In this document: piece after piece, positions 31,913 to 41,401 of the stretch
Layout of the letters: each line of letters opens with the position of its first letter
Position numbering within the stretch: the stretch's first letter is position 1
Assembly (NCBI RefSeq): GCF_002803085.1
Contig: NZ_NNBJ01000001.1
Coordinates: 866,656 to 930,655 of the forward strand
DNA length: 64,000 bases
Direction: 5' to 3'
Source: Streptomyces sp. CB01201
GTDB lineage: Bacteria > Actinomycetota > Actinomycetes > Streptomycetales > Streptomycetaceae
Position numbers and translations under genes: made by a program
The notes under the pieces: model-generated
Database searches by the model: none
What the model saw: the letters and a program-made list of their open reading frames with translations, nothing else
Told to the model about the DNA's origin: nothing

Positions 31913-33505
31913 TCATGACCGTCCTTCGGGGCGGTGTACGAGGTGACGGGTGTAGGCGTCGGTGGTGAAGAACTCCGGCAACTCCCGTGACAGCGCCGTG
32001 CGTTCGAAGAGTCCGCGAACGGAGTCGACGGCAGAAGGGGGGAACTCCGAGCCCAGCAGGCCGAGTTCGTGTTCCACCAGCCGCTCGACCGCAGATCGCT
32101 CGATCACCCGGTGCCGCAGCCACTGCCATATCTGCACCCGCGCGATCTCGGCAGCGGCGGCGTCCTCCATCAGCCCGTCGATGGCCACCGCCCCGCGACC
32201 GTCCAACCAGACGGCGAAGTAGCGCAGGGCGACCGCCACGTTGGTGCGGACCCCCTCGGCCGTGGGCGGGGCGCTGATACGGCGTACGGAGACGAGCTGC
32301 GCGGCTGTGACCTCGACGTCGTCACGGGTGCGTTCGAGTTGGTGCGGGCGGGAACCGAGCACCTCGTCGAAGACCTCGCGACAGACCGGTACGAGTGCCG
32401 GATGGGCGACCCGGGAACCGTCGAAACCGTCCTCCGCCTCACGTTCCTTGTCGAGCCGGACCTTGGCGAGTGCCGCCCCGTGGGTCCCCGTGTCCTTGCT
32501 GGGCACCTGGGCGGCCGTACCGCCGATGGCGTGGGCGCCCCGCTTGTGGCAGGTGTGCACCAGCAGTTCGGCGCAGGCCCGCATGAAGGGGGCGGTCATG
32601 GTGACCTGGGCCCGGTCCGGCAGCAGGAAGTCGGTGCGGTGGCCGAAGGTCTTGATCAGGCTGAAGAGGTAGTCCCGGCGGCCCATGCCCAGCCCCGCGC
32701 TGTGCTCGCGCAGCTCGTAGAGGATCTCCTCCATGGCGACTGCCGCCGTGATCGTCTCGATCAGGACGGTCGCGCGGACGGTGCCGCGGGGAATGCCGAG
32801 ACGATCCTGGGCGAAGACGAAGATGTCGTTCCACAGCCGGGCCTCGTCACGGCTCTGCAACTTCGGCAGCGAGAAGTACGGCCCGTGCCCGGCGTCGATC
32901 TGACGCCGGGCGCAGTGGAAGAAGTACAGCCCGAAGTCGACGAGGGAGGCGGGCGCGGGGCGGCCGTCGAACTCCAGATGCGCTTCGGTGAGGTGCCAGC
33001 CCCTGGGCCGCACGGCGATGGTGGCGAGCTGCTCGCCGAGCCGGTAGTGCTTGCCCTCGGCAGTGCTGAAGTCGATGCGGCGCTCGATCGCGTCGAGCAG
33101 AGTGAGCTGGCCGCCCACGATGTTGTCCCAGGTGGGTGCGGTGGCGTCCGCGAAGTCCGCGATCCACACCTGGGCGCCCGAGGTGAGGGCGTTGACCGCC
33201 ATGCCGCGCTCCGGCTGACCGGTGATCTCCACCCGGCGGTCGGTCAGACCCGGCGCGGGCGGTGCCACCCGCCAGGACTCGTCCGCGCGGATGCCGGCCG
33301 TGGCGACGGAGAAGCCGAACGGGGATCCCGAGGCCAGCCGGGATGCCACCCGCTCGCGTTCCCTGAGGACGTGGAGGCGGCGGTCGCCGAACTCGTCCAC
33401 GAGGAGGCCGACGAACTCCAGGGCCTCGGGCGTGAGGATCTCGTCGTGCCGGTGTCCCGGAGCACCGAGGACCCGGGCACGGACGGTCGGGGCGGAGATG
33501 GTCAT
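31913..33505 (-). CDS. aceB: Malate synthase A
   Basis: The 530-residue enzyme condenses glyoxylate with acetyl-CoA to malate, the second step of the glyoxylate shunt. Its length is that of isoform A. Family sequence is clear: WIADFADATAPTWDNIVGGQ, VRPRGWHLTEAHLEFDG, PYFSLPKLQSRDEARLWNDI, the catalytic stretch VRATVLIETITAAVAMEEIL, SAGLGMGRRDYLFSLIKTF, and the C-terminal KVRLDKEREAEDGFDGSRVAH, which contains the conserved Asp region. The ATG at 33505 follows GAGGAG. It lies 113 bases downstream of aceA and is probably co-transcribed with it. Confidence 0.96.
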   Translation of the reverse strand: MTISAPTVRARVLGAPGHRHDEILTPEALEFVGLLVDEFGDRRLHVLRERERVASRLASGSPFGFSVATAGIRADESWRVAPPAPGLTDRRVEITGQPERGMAVNALTSGAQVWIADFADATAPTWDNIVGGQLTLLDAIERRIDFSTAEGKHYRLGEQLATIAVRPRGWHLTEAHLEFDGRPAPASLVDFGLYFFHCARRQIDAGHGPYFSLPKLQSRDEARLWNDIFVFAQDRLGIPRGTVRATVLIETITAAVAMEEILYELREHSAGLGMGRRDYLFSLIKTFGHRTDFLLPDRAQVTMTAPFMRACAELLVHTCHKRGAHAIGGTAAQVPSKDTGTHGAALAKVRLDKEREAEDGFDGSRVAHPALVPVCREVFDEVLGSRPHQLERTRDDVEVTAAQLVSVRRISAPPTAEGVRTNVAVALRYFAVWLDGRGAVAIDGLMEDAAAAEIARVQIWQWLRHRVIERSAVERLVEHELGLLGSEFPPSAVDSVRGLFERTALSRELPEFFTTDAYTRHLVHRPEGRS

Positions 33506-33618
33506 GCGGGGCTCCTCAGCGGGAGGGGCGGGGGCCGGGCGGCGACGGTCGTGCGGCCCCCCGCCCTCGGGCACGGGCACGGCGGTTCGTGGAGCGGGCG
33601 GAGGGCGGCGCGCGCCTC

Positions 33619-34908
<1,290 letters not shown>

Positions 34909-34947
34909 GACCGTCTCCCGGTGGATCGTGAACCGTGCTTCGTGAAC

Positions 34948-35216
34948 GGTGCCAACACGCGGCACTGGGTGCCTTCGTGGTGGTGAGATCGCGGCCCGTC
35001 GTTCCCCCTGCCGGCAATCCGAGCAATGGTGCGGAGCTGGCCGAAGAGGGCGGGGATTCCCGAGGTCAGGGCCTGAATCGGTGTCCCGGTTCCGCTTCGG
35101 CCGACGGGGTCCGGCGGGCCGCGTTACGACTCTGACACTGGCACTCGGTGCCAACAAGCAGGGGAAGATGCCAAGTTCTGCGTATCTTTCCCTCGCGCTT
35201 TGCCAACGTTGCCAAC
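34948..35216. promoter_or_regulatory. TGCCAAC repeats and palindromes between aceA and its divergent regulator
   Basis: The decamer GGTGCCAACA occurs at 34948-34957 and again at 35147-35156. TTGCCAAC is directly repeated at 35200-35207 and 35209-35216, creating the palindrome CAACGTTG at 35204-35211. TGGCAC-TCG-GTGCCA (35139-35153) and GTGCC-N7-GGCAC (34949-34965) are inverted repeats on the same theme, and TGCCAAG occurs at 35169. The motif resembles the TTTGCAAA-type RamB site of corynebacteria only in outline. These are candidate sites for the divergent regulator at both promoters. Confidence 0.55.
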
Positions 35217-35286
35217 TCCGTGAACGGCGTCGGGGCGACTACGATCACGGACAGTGCAGACGATCGCCACCACACGGGAGCCACGG

Positions 35287-36750
35287 GTGAGCAAGACGTA
35301 TGCGGGGGCGCGGCTGCGCCGACTGCGCGAGGACCGGCGGATGAGCCAGGCCGACCTGGCCCGCACGCTCGCCATCTCGCCGAGCTATCTGAACCAGATG
35401 GAGCACGACTCGCGGCCACTGACCGTTCCCGTACTGCTGCGGCTGACCGAGGCCTTCGGGGTCGATCCGGGGTTCTTCTCGGAGCGCGACACCAGCCGTT
35501 TGGTCGCCGACCTGCGGGACGCCCTCACCGGCGAGGTCTCCCTGGGCCGGGTGTCCGCGTCGGACCTCTCGGACCTGGCCGCGCGCATGCCCGCCGTCGC
35601 CGCGGTCCTGGTCGAACTGGGCCGCCGCAACCAGCACTTGACCGAGCAGCTCGCCGCGGTGGCGGAGGGCCGGGGGCCCCGTACGGCGGCCCAGCCGCGT
35701 TCCCCGCACGAGGAGATCCGCGAGTTCTTCTACCGTCGGCAGAACTACCTGCACGACATCGACCTCGCGGCCGAGGACCTGGCGGCGGAAGCCGGCGTAC
35801 GGCCCGGGGAAGTCCTGCGCGCGCTCTCCGCACGCCTCGGTGAACGGCACGGGGTGAGGACGACCACGGCCACGGACTCCGAGCGGCTCCTGCACCAGTA
35901 CGACGCCAACGCTCGCGTGCTGCACCTCTCCGGCCGGCTGCGCCCGGGCCAGCAGGCGTTCCGGATGGCGACTCAACTCGCCCTGCTGGAGCACGCGGAG
36001 GGGATGTCGGCACTGGCGTCGGAGGACTTCGACGAGTCATCCGCCGCATGGCCGCTCGCCCGCATCGGCATCGCCAACTACTTCGCTGCGGCGCTGATCC
36101 TGCCCTACCGGCGCTTCCACGCGGCTGCCGAGGAATCCCGCTACGACATCGAGCGCCTCACCGACCGGTTCGGGCTCGGCTACGAGACGATCTGCCACCG
36201 CCTCAGCACCTTGCAGCGCCCGCGGCTGCGCGGGGTGCCCTTCTCCTTCGTCCGGGTCGACCGGGCCGGCAACATGTCCAAGCGCCAGTCCGCCACCGCC
36301 TTCCACTTCTCCCGGGCGGGAGGCACCTGCCCGCTGTGGAACGTGTACGAGGCCTTCGCCGCCCCCGGCCGCATCCACGTCCAGGTCGCCGCGATGCCGG
36401 ACGGCCGGCGCTACCTGTGGACCGCGCGGGCGGTCACCCGGCACCGGGGCGGCTGGGGCGAGCCGGGCAAGACCTTCTCCATCGGCCTCGGCTGCGAACT
36501 CCGGCACGCCGCACGGCTGGTGTACTCCGACGGGCTCGACCTGGACAACACCTCCGCGGCCGTCCCCATCGGTATGGGCTGCCGCCTGTGCGAACGCACC
36601 GACTGCCCCCAACGCGCCGTACCGCCCCTGGACCGGCGCCTGGCCATCGACGAGAACAGCAGCACGTTCATTCCCTACCCGGTGACGGACGCGCAACCGG
36701 TGGCGGACGCGTCGGCGGCCGACGGCTCAACGTCCGTCCGCAGCAGGTGA
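35287..36750 (+). CDS. XRE-family regulator with ScfRs C-terminal domain (RamB-like)
   Basis: The 487-residue protein has an N-terminal XRE helix-turn-helix (AGARLRRLREDRRMSQADLA and ISPSYLNQMEHDSRPLT), a central ImmA/IrrE-like region lacking an intact HExxH metal site (QLALLEHAEGM, ANYFAAALILPYRRF), and the short-chain fatty acid regulator domain with the closing Cys cluster MGCRLCERTDCPQRAVPP. This is the RamB/MlrA architecture that controls acetate and propionate metabolism in actinobacteria. Its position divergent from aceA supports control of the glyoxylate shunt. The GTG at 35287 follows GGGAG; an ATG eleven codons upstream is possible. Its 3' end overlaps the nrdG 3' end by 24 bases. 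Confidence 0.92.
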   Translation: MSKTYAGARLRRLREDRRMSQADLARTLAISPSYLNQMEHDSRPLTVPVLLRLTEAFGVDPGFFSERDTSRLVADLRDALTGEVSLGRVSASDLSDLAARMPAVAAVLVELGRRNQHLTEQLAAVAEGRGPRTAAQPRSPHEEIREFFYRRQNYLHDIDLAAEDLAAEAGVRPGEVLRALSARLGERHGVRTTTATDSERLLHQYDANARVLHLSGRLRPGQQAFRMATQLALLEHAEGMSALASEDFDESSAAWPLARIGIANYFAAALILPYRRFHAAAEESRYDIERLTDRFGLGYETICHRLSTLQRPRLRGVPFSFVRVDRAGNMSKRQSATAFHFSRAGGTCPLWNVYEAFAAPGRIHVQVAAMPDGRRYLWTARAVTRHRGGWGEPGKTFSIGLGCELRHAARLVYSDGLDLDNTSAAVPIGMGCRLCERTDCPQRAVPPLDRRLAIDENSSTFIPYPVTDAQPVADASAADGSTSVRSR

Positions 36751-37338
36751 CATGGCTCTCGCCGGTGTCGTGACATGACCCCGCACGCCCTGCCGCAGCA
36801 CCCACCGCTCCAGCTCCACCACGTCCGCCCCGTCGAGCAGCGCCGGGTCGACCGTGGTGCGGATCTGGTGCGGGATCCCGGCGTCGAGGAGCAGGCGCAG
36901 GCTGCGGGCGGCCGGGGCCGCGCTGTTGGCGACGCCCGTGACCCTGTCGTACGCGGCAGGCGCGGCCTTCACGTCGAAGCCCACCCAGTCGAGCAGGCCC
37001 TCCGAGAGGAGCCGATCGAAGCGGCGCGGGTAGGCGCCGCCGGTGTGCAGGCCGGTCTCGAAGCCGAGCGCCCTCGCCTCGCGCAGCGCGTCGGCCAGCC
37101 CCGCCTGGAGGAGGGGTTCGCCGCCCGACAGGACGATGCCGTCCAGGAGCCCGCGGCGGCGGCCGAGATGGGCCGTCACCGTCTGCCAGGAGACGACGGC
37201 CGGTGAACGGGGCGGCAGGAGTGCGGGGTTGTGGCAGTATCCGCACCGCCACGGACAGCCCTGGCAGAAGACGGTGGTGACCAGGTGGCCCGGCCAGTCA
37301 CAGCTGGAGAGCCGCGACCAGCCGCCGATCCGTATCAC
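36727..37338 (-). CDS. nrdG: Anaerobic ribonucleotide reductase activating protein (radical SAM)
   Basis: The 203-residue enzyme is a radical SAM activase that forms the glycyl radical on NrdD. The cluster motif is CPWRCGYC (Cys28, 32, 35) after TTVFCQG, and GIVLSGGEPLLQ is the SAM-binding Gly-rich segment. DWVGFDVKAA follows. The GTG start at 37338 overlaps the nrdD stop as GTGA. The reading frame continues 45 codons upstream, but that part is inside nrdD. Activation needs low oxygen, so its presence in an otherwise aerobic mycelial bacterium implies a micro-aerobic or dormant-stage role. Confidence 0.93.
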   Translation of the reverse strand: MIRIGGWSRLSSCDWPGHLVTTVFCQGCPWRCGYCHNPALLPPRSPAVVSWQTVTAHLGRRRGLLDGIVLSGGEPLLQAGLADALREARALGFETGLHTGGAYPRRFDRLLSEGLLDWVGFDVKAAPAAYDRVTGVANSAAPAARSLRLLLDAGIPHQIRTTVDPALLDGADVVELERWVLRQGVRGHVTTPARAMSPAADGR

Positions 37339-39140
37339 GCCGTCGTCCCCGCACCTTCGCGGGGACGCGCACTCTCGCGGAAGTGGACCCGCTCGGCGTG
37401 CTCGCCCTTCTTGCCGATGTTGAAGGAGGCGACCGGGCGGTGATAGCCCATGACGCGCGTCCATACCTCGCACAGGGCGTCACACCGGGGGCAGTTGACG
37501 TGCTCGCCCGCCAGGTATCCGTGCGCGGGGCAGATCGAGAAGGTCGGCGTCACCGTCAGGTACGGCAGCGAGAACCGTTCGAGGGAGCGGCGCACGAGGC
37601 TGCGGCAGGCCTCCCCGGTGGAGATGCGCTCCGACATGTACAGGTGGAGCACCGTGCCGCCGGTGTACTTGCCCTGCAACTCGTCCTGCATCTCCAGCGC
37701 CGTGAACGGATCGTCGGTCCAACCGACCGGCAGCTGCGAGGAGTTGGTGTAGTAGGGGTGCGCGTCCGAACCGGCCTGGAGGATGCCGGGGAAGCGCCTG
37801 CGGTCCTCCTTCGCGAACCGGTACGTCGTTCCCTCCGCCGGGGTCGCCTCCAGGTTGTACAGGTGGCCGGTCTGCTCCTGGAACTCGACCATCCTGGCCC
37901 GCACATGGTCGAGCAGCCGCACGGCCAGGGCGTGTCCCGCGGGGGTGGTGATGTCGTGGGTGTCGTACGTGAAGTTCCGGATCATCTCGTTGATCCCGTT
38001 CACGCCGATGGTGGAGAAGTGGTTGCGCAGCGTGCCGAGGTAGCGCCTGGTGTACGGGTAGAGCCCGCCGTCGATCAGGTCCTGGACGGTGACGCGCTTG
38101 ATCTCCAGGCTGGTTCGGGCGAGTTCGAGGAGTCGGTCGAGCGCGGTGAACAGGCCGTCCTCGTCACCGGCGTGGACATGGCCCAGCCGGGCGCAGTTGA
38201 CGGTGACGACGCCGAGGGAGCCCGTCTGCTCGGCGCTGCCGAACAGTCCGTTGCCGCGTTTGAGCAGCTCGGTCAGGTTCAGCTGGAGCCGACAGCACAT
38301 GGAACGGATCTGGTTCGGCTGGAGGTCGGAGTTGATGAAGTTCTGGAAGTACGGCAGCCCGTACTTCGCCGTCATCGCGAACAGCCGCTCGGCGTTCTCG
38401 CTCTCCCAGGGGAAGTCCCGGGTGATGTTGTAGGTGGGGATGGGAAAGGTGAACACCCGCCCGCCGGCGTCGCCTTCGGCCATCACCTCGATGTACGCGC
38501 GGTTGATCAGGTCCATCTCGGCCTGGAGGTCCCCGTAGCGGAAGTCCATTTCCACACCGCCGATCACGGGCACCTCCGCACGCAGATCGGCCGGGCAGGT
38601 CCAGTCGAAGGTGAGGTTGGTGAACGGAGTCTGGGTGCCCCAGCGCGAGGGCACGTTCAGGTTGTGCACCATCTCCTGGACACACTGCCGGACCTCGTCG
38701 TACGTCATGGCGTCCTTGCGGACGAACGGAGCCATGTACGTGTCGAACGAGCTGAAGGCCTGGGCGCCGGCCCACTCGTTCTGGAGCGTGCCGAGGAAGT
38801 TCACGACCTGGCCGGCCGCGGCGGAGAAGTGGCGCGGTGGCCCCGAGTCGATCTGGCCGGGCACCCCGTTGAACCCCTCGGTGAGCAGAGTGCGCAGCGA
38901 CCAGCCCGCGCAGTAGCCCGCGAGCATGTCGAGATCGTGGATGTGGAGGTCGCCTTCGCGATGGGCGCGCCCGACCGCCTCCGGATACACCTGGTCCAGC
39001 CAGTAGTTGGCGATGACCTTTCCCGCGGTGTTGAGGATCAGGCCGCCGAGCGAATAGCCCTGATTGGCATTGGCGTTGACCCGCCAGTCGCTGCGGTCCA
39101 GATATTCGGTCACGGAATCGACGGCGTCGACAACAGTCAC
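37335..39140 (-). CDS. nrdD: Anaerobic (class III) ribonucleoside triphosphate reductase
   Basis: The 601-residue enzyme reduces ribonucleotides with a glycyl radical. The glycyl-radical motif is RVMGY (Gly565), preceded by the zinc-binding Cys cluster VNCPRCDALC. Other family features are NANQGYSLGGL, GDLHIHDLDM, RSMCCRLQLNLTEL with the adjacent Cys pair of the active site, and YTRRYLG. No ATP-cone regulatory domain precedes the core, so allosteric overall-activity control by dATP through a cone is not expected. The GTG at 39140 has GGGAGGG five bases upstream. Upstream lie a cobalamin riboswitch and two NrdR boxes, so it is probably controlled by B12 supply and by dNTP level. Confidence 0.94.
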   Translation of the reverse strand: MTVVDAVDSVTEYLDRSDWRVNANANQGYSLGGLILNTAGKVIANYWLDQVYPEAVGRAHREGDLHIHDLDMLAGYCAGWSLRTLLTEGFNGVPGQIDSGPPRHFSAAAGQVVNFLGTLQNEWAGAQAFSSFDTYMAPFVRKDAMTYDEVRQCVQEMVHNLNVPSRWGTQTPFTNLTFDWTCPADLRAEVPVIGGVEMDFRYGDLQAEMDLINRAYIEVMAEGDAGGRVFTFPIPTYNITRDFPWESENAERLFAMTAKYGLPYFQNFINSDLQPNQIRSMCCRLQLNLTELLKRGNGLFGSAEQTGSLGVVTVNCARLGHVHAGDEDGLFTALDRLLELARTSLEIKRVTVQDLIDGGLYPYTRRYLGTLRNHFSTIGVNGINEMIRNFTYDTHDITTPAGHALAVRLLDHVRARMVEFQEQTGHLYNLEATPAEGTTYRFAKEDRRRFPGILQAGSDAHPYYTNSSQLPVGWTDDPFTALEMQDELQGKYTGGTVLHLYMSERISTGEACRSLVRRSLERFSLPYLTVTPTFSICPAHGYLAGEHVNCPRCDALCEVWTRVMGYHRPVASFNIGKKGEHAERVHFRESARPREGAGTTA

Positions 39141-39198
39141 GTCGGCCCTCCCACGAGGCGTCGGAACGTTCTCCGGGCGTGAGTACGCGCGGATGTGC

Positions 39199-39350
39199 GC
39201 CGGCAGGTATCGGACTCGCGGGTTCGTACGAGTGCGGATGCGTACGCACCCGGCCGTCGTTCCCACTCACCGTTGCGGGGCAGTCCCGGATTCCCACCGG
39301 GTTCCCTCTTGCCTCGACGAACGGCATCAGCCGCAGCCGTCGAACCGGCA
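39199..39350 (-). promoter_or_regulatory. Cobalamin riboswitch in nrdD leader
   Basis: On the minus strand the conserved cobalamin aptamer core is present: AAGAGGGAACCCGGTGG, then AATCCGGGACTGCCCCGC and AACGGTGAG (B12 box at 39283-39267), a variable middle part, and the closing strand GCGAGTCCGATACCTGCC. The outer helix can be drawn between GCCGG (39349-39345) and CCGGC (39203-39199). The same core sequence is familiar from the riboswitch of the Streptomyces class Ia nrdAB leader. It ends 58 bases before the nrdD start codon, so bound cobalamin would be expected to repress expression. Confidence 0.88.
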
Positions 39351-39357
39351 GAACGAA

Positions 39358-39405
39358 ACACTACATCTGTGATGGGAGGCGATATGCCGACACAAGATGT
39401 TGTGT
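39358..39405 (-). promoter_or_regulatory. Tandem NrdR boxes upstream of the riboswitch
   Basis: Two 16-base sites, ACACTACATCTGTGAT (39358-39373) and ACACAAGATGTTGTGT (39390-39405), fit the NrdR box pattern ACACNANATNTNGTGT. The second is a six-base-arm palindrome. They are spaced 32 bases start to start, three helical turns, as in other nrd promoters of streptomycetes. They lie directly upstream of the riboswitch, where the promoter must be. Confidence 0.85.
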
Positions 39406-39500
39406 GACCTTGGTCCCGTATGTCGGGCCATGGGGAAGGGACTTCGGTCCCGGCGGGCGGCGGTGACAGGACAGGTACCGCCCGTCGCGCGTCAGGGTCG

Positions 39501-39560
39501 GCCGACCGCCGACCGCCGACCGCCGACCGCCGACCGCCGACCGCCGACCGCCGACCGCCG
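39501..39560. repeat. 7-bp tandem repeat, about 8.5 copies
   Basis: GCCGACC is repeated head to tail for 60 bases with no mismatch between the reductase-like gene (stop at 39577) and the nrdD regulatory region. The unit of seven is not a multiple of three, but the repeat lies outside coding sequence. Copy number is likely to vary between strains by slippage. No function can be assigned; it lies about 100 bases upstream of the NrdR boxes. Confidence 0.9.
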
Positions 39561-39576
39561 AGCGCTTGCGCGTGGG

Positions 39577-40239
39577 TCAGGCGATGAGCGAGGCGACCGC
39601 CTTGTCCACCGGAACGCTGCCGCCGATCAGCTCCAGGGTCTGCCCCGCCGTGCCGGGCTCATGGAGCAGGGCGGCCAGGACGGAGGCGACGTCGTCGCGG
39701 GTGATGGCCCCGCCCCCGGTGGACTCGGCGAGGGTGACCAGGCCCGTGCCCGGCCCGTTGGTGAGCTGGCCCGGGCGCAGGATCGTCCAGTCGAGCCCGG
39801 CCCGTGCCTGGACGTCCGCGTCGGCCGCGGCCTTGGCGTACAGGTAGGCGGCGAATACGGAATCGGAACCACGGGGCGCGGGCGCGTTCCGGGCGCCCAG
39901 CGCGGACACGACGATGAAGCGCCGCACCCCGGCGGCCTCCGCCGCGTCCGCGAACAGGGCACACGCCGCCCGGTCCACGGTGTCCTTGCGGGCCACTCCG
40001 CTGCCCGGCCCGGCGCCGGCCGCGAACACGGCCGCGTCCGCGCCCGCCAGGTGCGGGGCGAGTTCATCGAGGGACACCGACTCCAGGTCGCACACGACGG
40101 GCTCGGCACCCGCCGTCAGTAGATCGCCTGCCTGCCCCGCTTTGCGGATGATCCCCGCGACGTCGTCTCCGCGTGCGTGCAGCAGCCGTGCGAGCCGCAG
40201 TGCGATCTGACCATGACCACCAGCGATAACAATGCGCAT
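39577..40239 (-). CDS. NAD(P)-binding atypical short-chain dehydrogenase-like protein
   Basis: The 220-residue protein starts with a Rossmann motif MRIVIAGGHGQIALRLARLL and has the short atypical-SDR pattern of NmrA/YtfG-like proteins: GAEPVVCDLESVSLDEL, DAAVFAAGAG, RFIVVSALGARN, YLYAKAAADADV and LDWTILRPGQLTNGPGTG. The canonical catalytic Tyr-x3-Lys is present as YLYAK. Typical functions are NAD(P)H-dependent reduction or redox sensing. The start at 40239 is the first residue of the Rossmann strand. It converges on the nrdD control region and is not part of that operon. Confidence 0.9.
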   Translation of the reverse strand: MRIVIAGGHGQIALRLARLLHARGDDVAGIIRKAGQAGDLLTAGAEPVVCDLESVSLDELAPHLAGADAAVFAAGAGPGSGVARKDTVDRAACALFADAAEAAGVRRFIVVSALGARNAPAPRGSDSVFAAYLYAKAAADADVQARAGLDWTILRPGQLTNGPGTGLVTLAESTGGGAITRDDVASVLAALLHEPGTAGQTLELIGGSVPVDKAVASLIA

Positions 40240-40356
40240 GTCACCGACCCTAGGCGCCCGGCCCGGACCGCGCCGGGAAATCACCGATCCTCCACGCCCC
40301 CTGGCCCCCGCCCCGATGGCACCACCGCAGCGGGGTGGTGTCGGCGCAGCGGTTCC

Positions 40357-41337
40357 TCAGGTGGGCAGGCCGGCCAGCCAGCCGGTGAGGAGCCGGTTGA
40401 CCTCGGCCGGACGTTCCTGCTGGATCCAATGGCCGCAGTCGTCGAGCACATGGGAGGCGACGAGCCCCGGCAGGGTGTCCGGGTACGCCTTGATCGCATC
40501 GGACAGCCATGTCGTGGACGCGTCGCGGGCGCCGCCGATGAACAGGGACGGCTGGGTGATGGGGGCGCCGTCGTAGGCGGCGAAGTCCTCCCAGTCGCGG
40601 TCCATGTTGCGGTACCGGTTGAGGGCCGGGGTGAGGCCGGTGTGCTCGAACTCGCCCACGTAGAAGTCGAGTTCACGCTCGCCGAGCCAGGCGGGAACCC
40701 GGCCGGCGGGGAAGCGCTCGCGCAAGGTGCCGTTCCTGCTGACGAAGTGCGGGTCCGGGGCTCCGGGGGCCGGCATCGTGTCGGCGGACAGTGCCGCGTA
40801 GAAGCCCGTCAGCCAGCCGCGGACATCCGGCTCGATCTCCGCCTCCGCGCGGCCCGGTTCCTGGAAGTACGAGACGTAGAACTCCTCGTCCCCGCCCATG
40901 CCGTTGAAGAGTTCGCTGGGGCGCGGCCCGCCGCGCGGCGCGTACGGAACGCTCAGCAGCCCCACCGCGCGGAAGACCTCCGGGTGGCACAGCGCGGAGT
41001 TCGCCGCGATGGCCGCACCCCAGTCGTGACCGACGATCACCGCCGACTCCTCGCCCAGAGCGCGCACCACCGCGAGCTTGTCCTGGACCAGCTCGACCAT
41101 CCGGTACGCGGATGCGGCGGCCGGTTTGGAGGAGCGGCCGTAGCCGCGTACGTCGAGGGCGACCGCGCGGAAGCCCGCCGCCGCGAGCAACGGCAACTGA
41201 TGACGCCAGGAGTACCAGGACTCCGGGAACCCGTGAACGAGCAGCACCAACGGCCCGGTTCCCTGCTCCACGAGATGGATCCGGCCGGCCGGGGCGGGGA
41301 CCGATCGATGCGTGACCTCCGCGCTGTGCTGCGCCAT
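40357..41337 (-). CDS. Alpha/beta hydrolase, epoxide hydrolase type
   Basis: The 326-residue protein fits the soluble epoxide hydrolase group. HGFPESWYSWRHQL carries the HGxP oxyanion hole, VGHDWGAAIA the Asp nucleophile, and DDCGHWIQQERP the catalytic His. Cap-domain Tyr residues around FYVSYFQEPG and FYAALSADTM could activate the epoxide. It should open an epoxide to a diol through an alkyl-enzyme ester. No signal peptide is present. The same-strand short-chain dehydrogenase-like gene follows at 117 bases. Confidence 0.92.
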   Translation of the reverse strand: MAQHSAEVTHRSVPAPAGRIHLVEQGTGPLVLLVHGFPESWYSWRHQLPLLAAAGFRAVALDVRGYGRSSKPAAASAYRMVELVQDKLAVVRALGEESAVIVGHDWGAAIAANSALCHPEVFRAVGLLSVPYAPRGGPRPSELFNGMGGDEEFYVSYFQEPGRAEAEIEPDVRGWLTGFYAALSADTMPAPGAPDPHFVSRNGTLRERFPAGRVPAWLGERELDFYVGEFEHTGLTPALNRYRNMDRDWEDFAAYDGAPITQPSLFIGGARDASTTWLSDAIKAYPDTLPGLVASHVLDDCGHWIQQERPAEVNRLLTGWLAGLPT

Positions 41338-41401
41338 GCGTTCCCTCCGGGACCGTCGATCGGATGCGAGCCGGACCGGCCCGGCTCGCCGTTCGACTGG
41401 T

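Noticed and set aside
36727..36750. Overlap of the RamB-like and nrdG 3' ends as a sign of frameshift or misassembly
   Set aside because: Both C-termini are normal in length for their families; short convergent overlaps are common in streptomycetes.
39141..39372. Small frames upstream of nrdD, including an N-terminal extension of nrdD
   Set aside because: The sequence is explained by the cobalamin riboswitch and NrdR boxes; the GTG at 39140 has a good ribosome binding site and the family core begins there.
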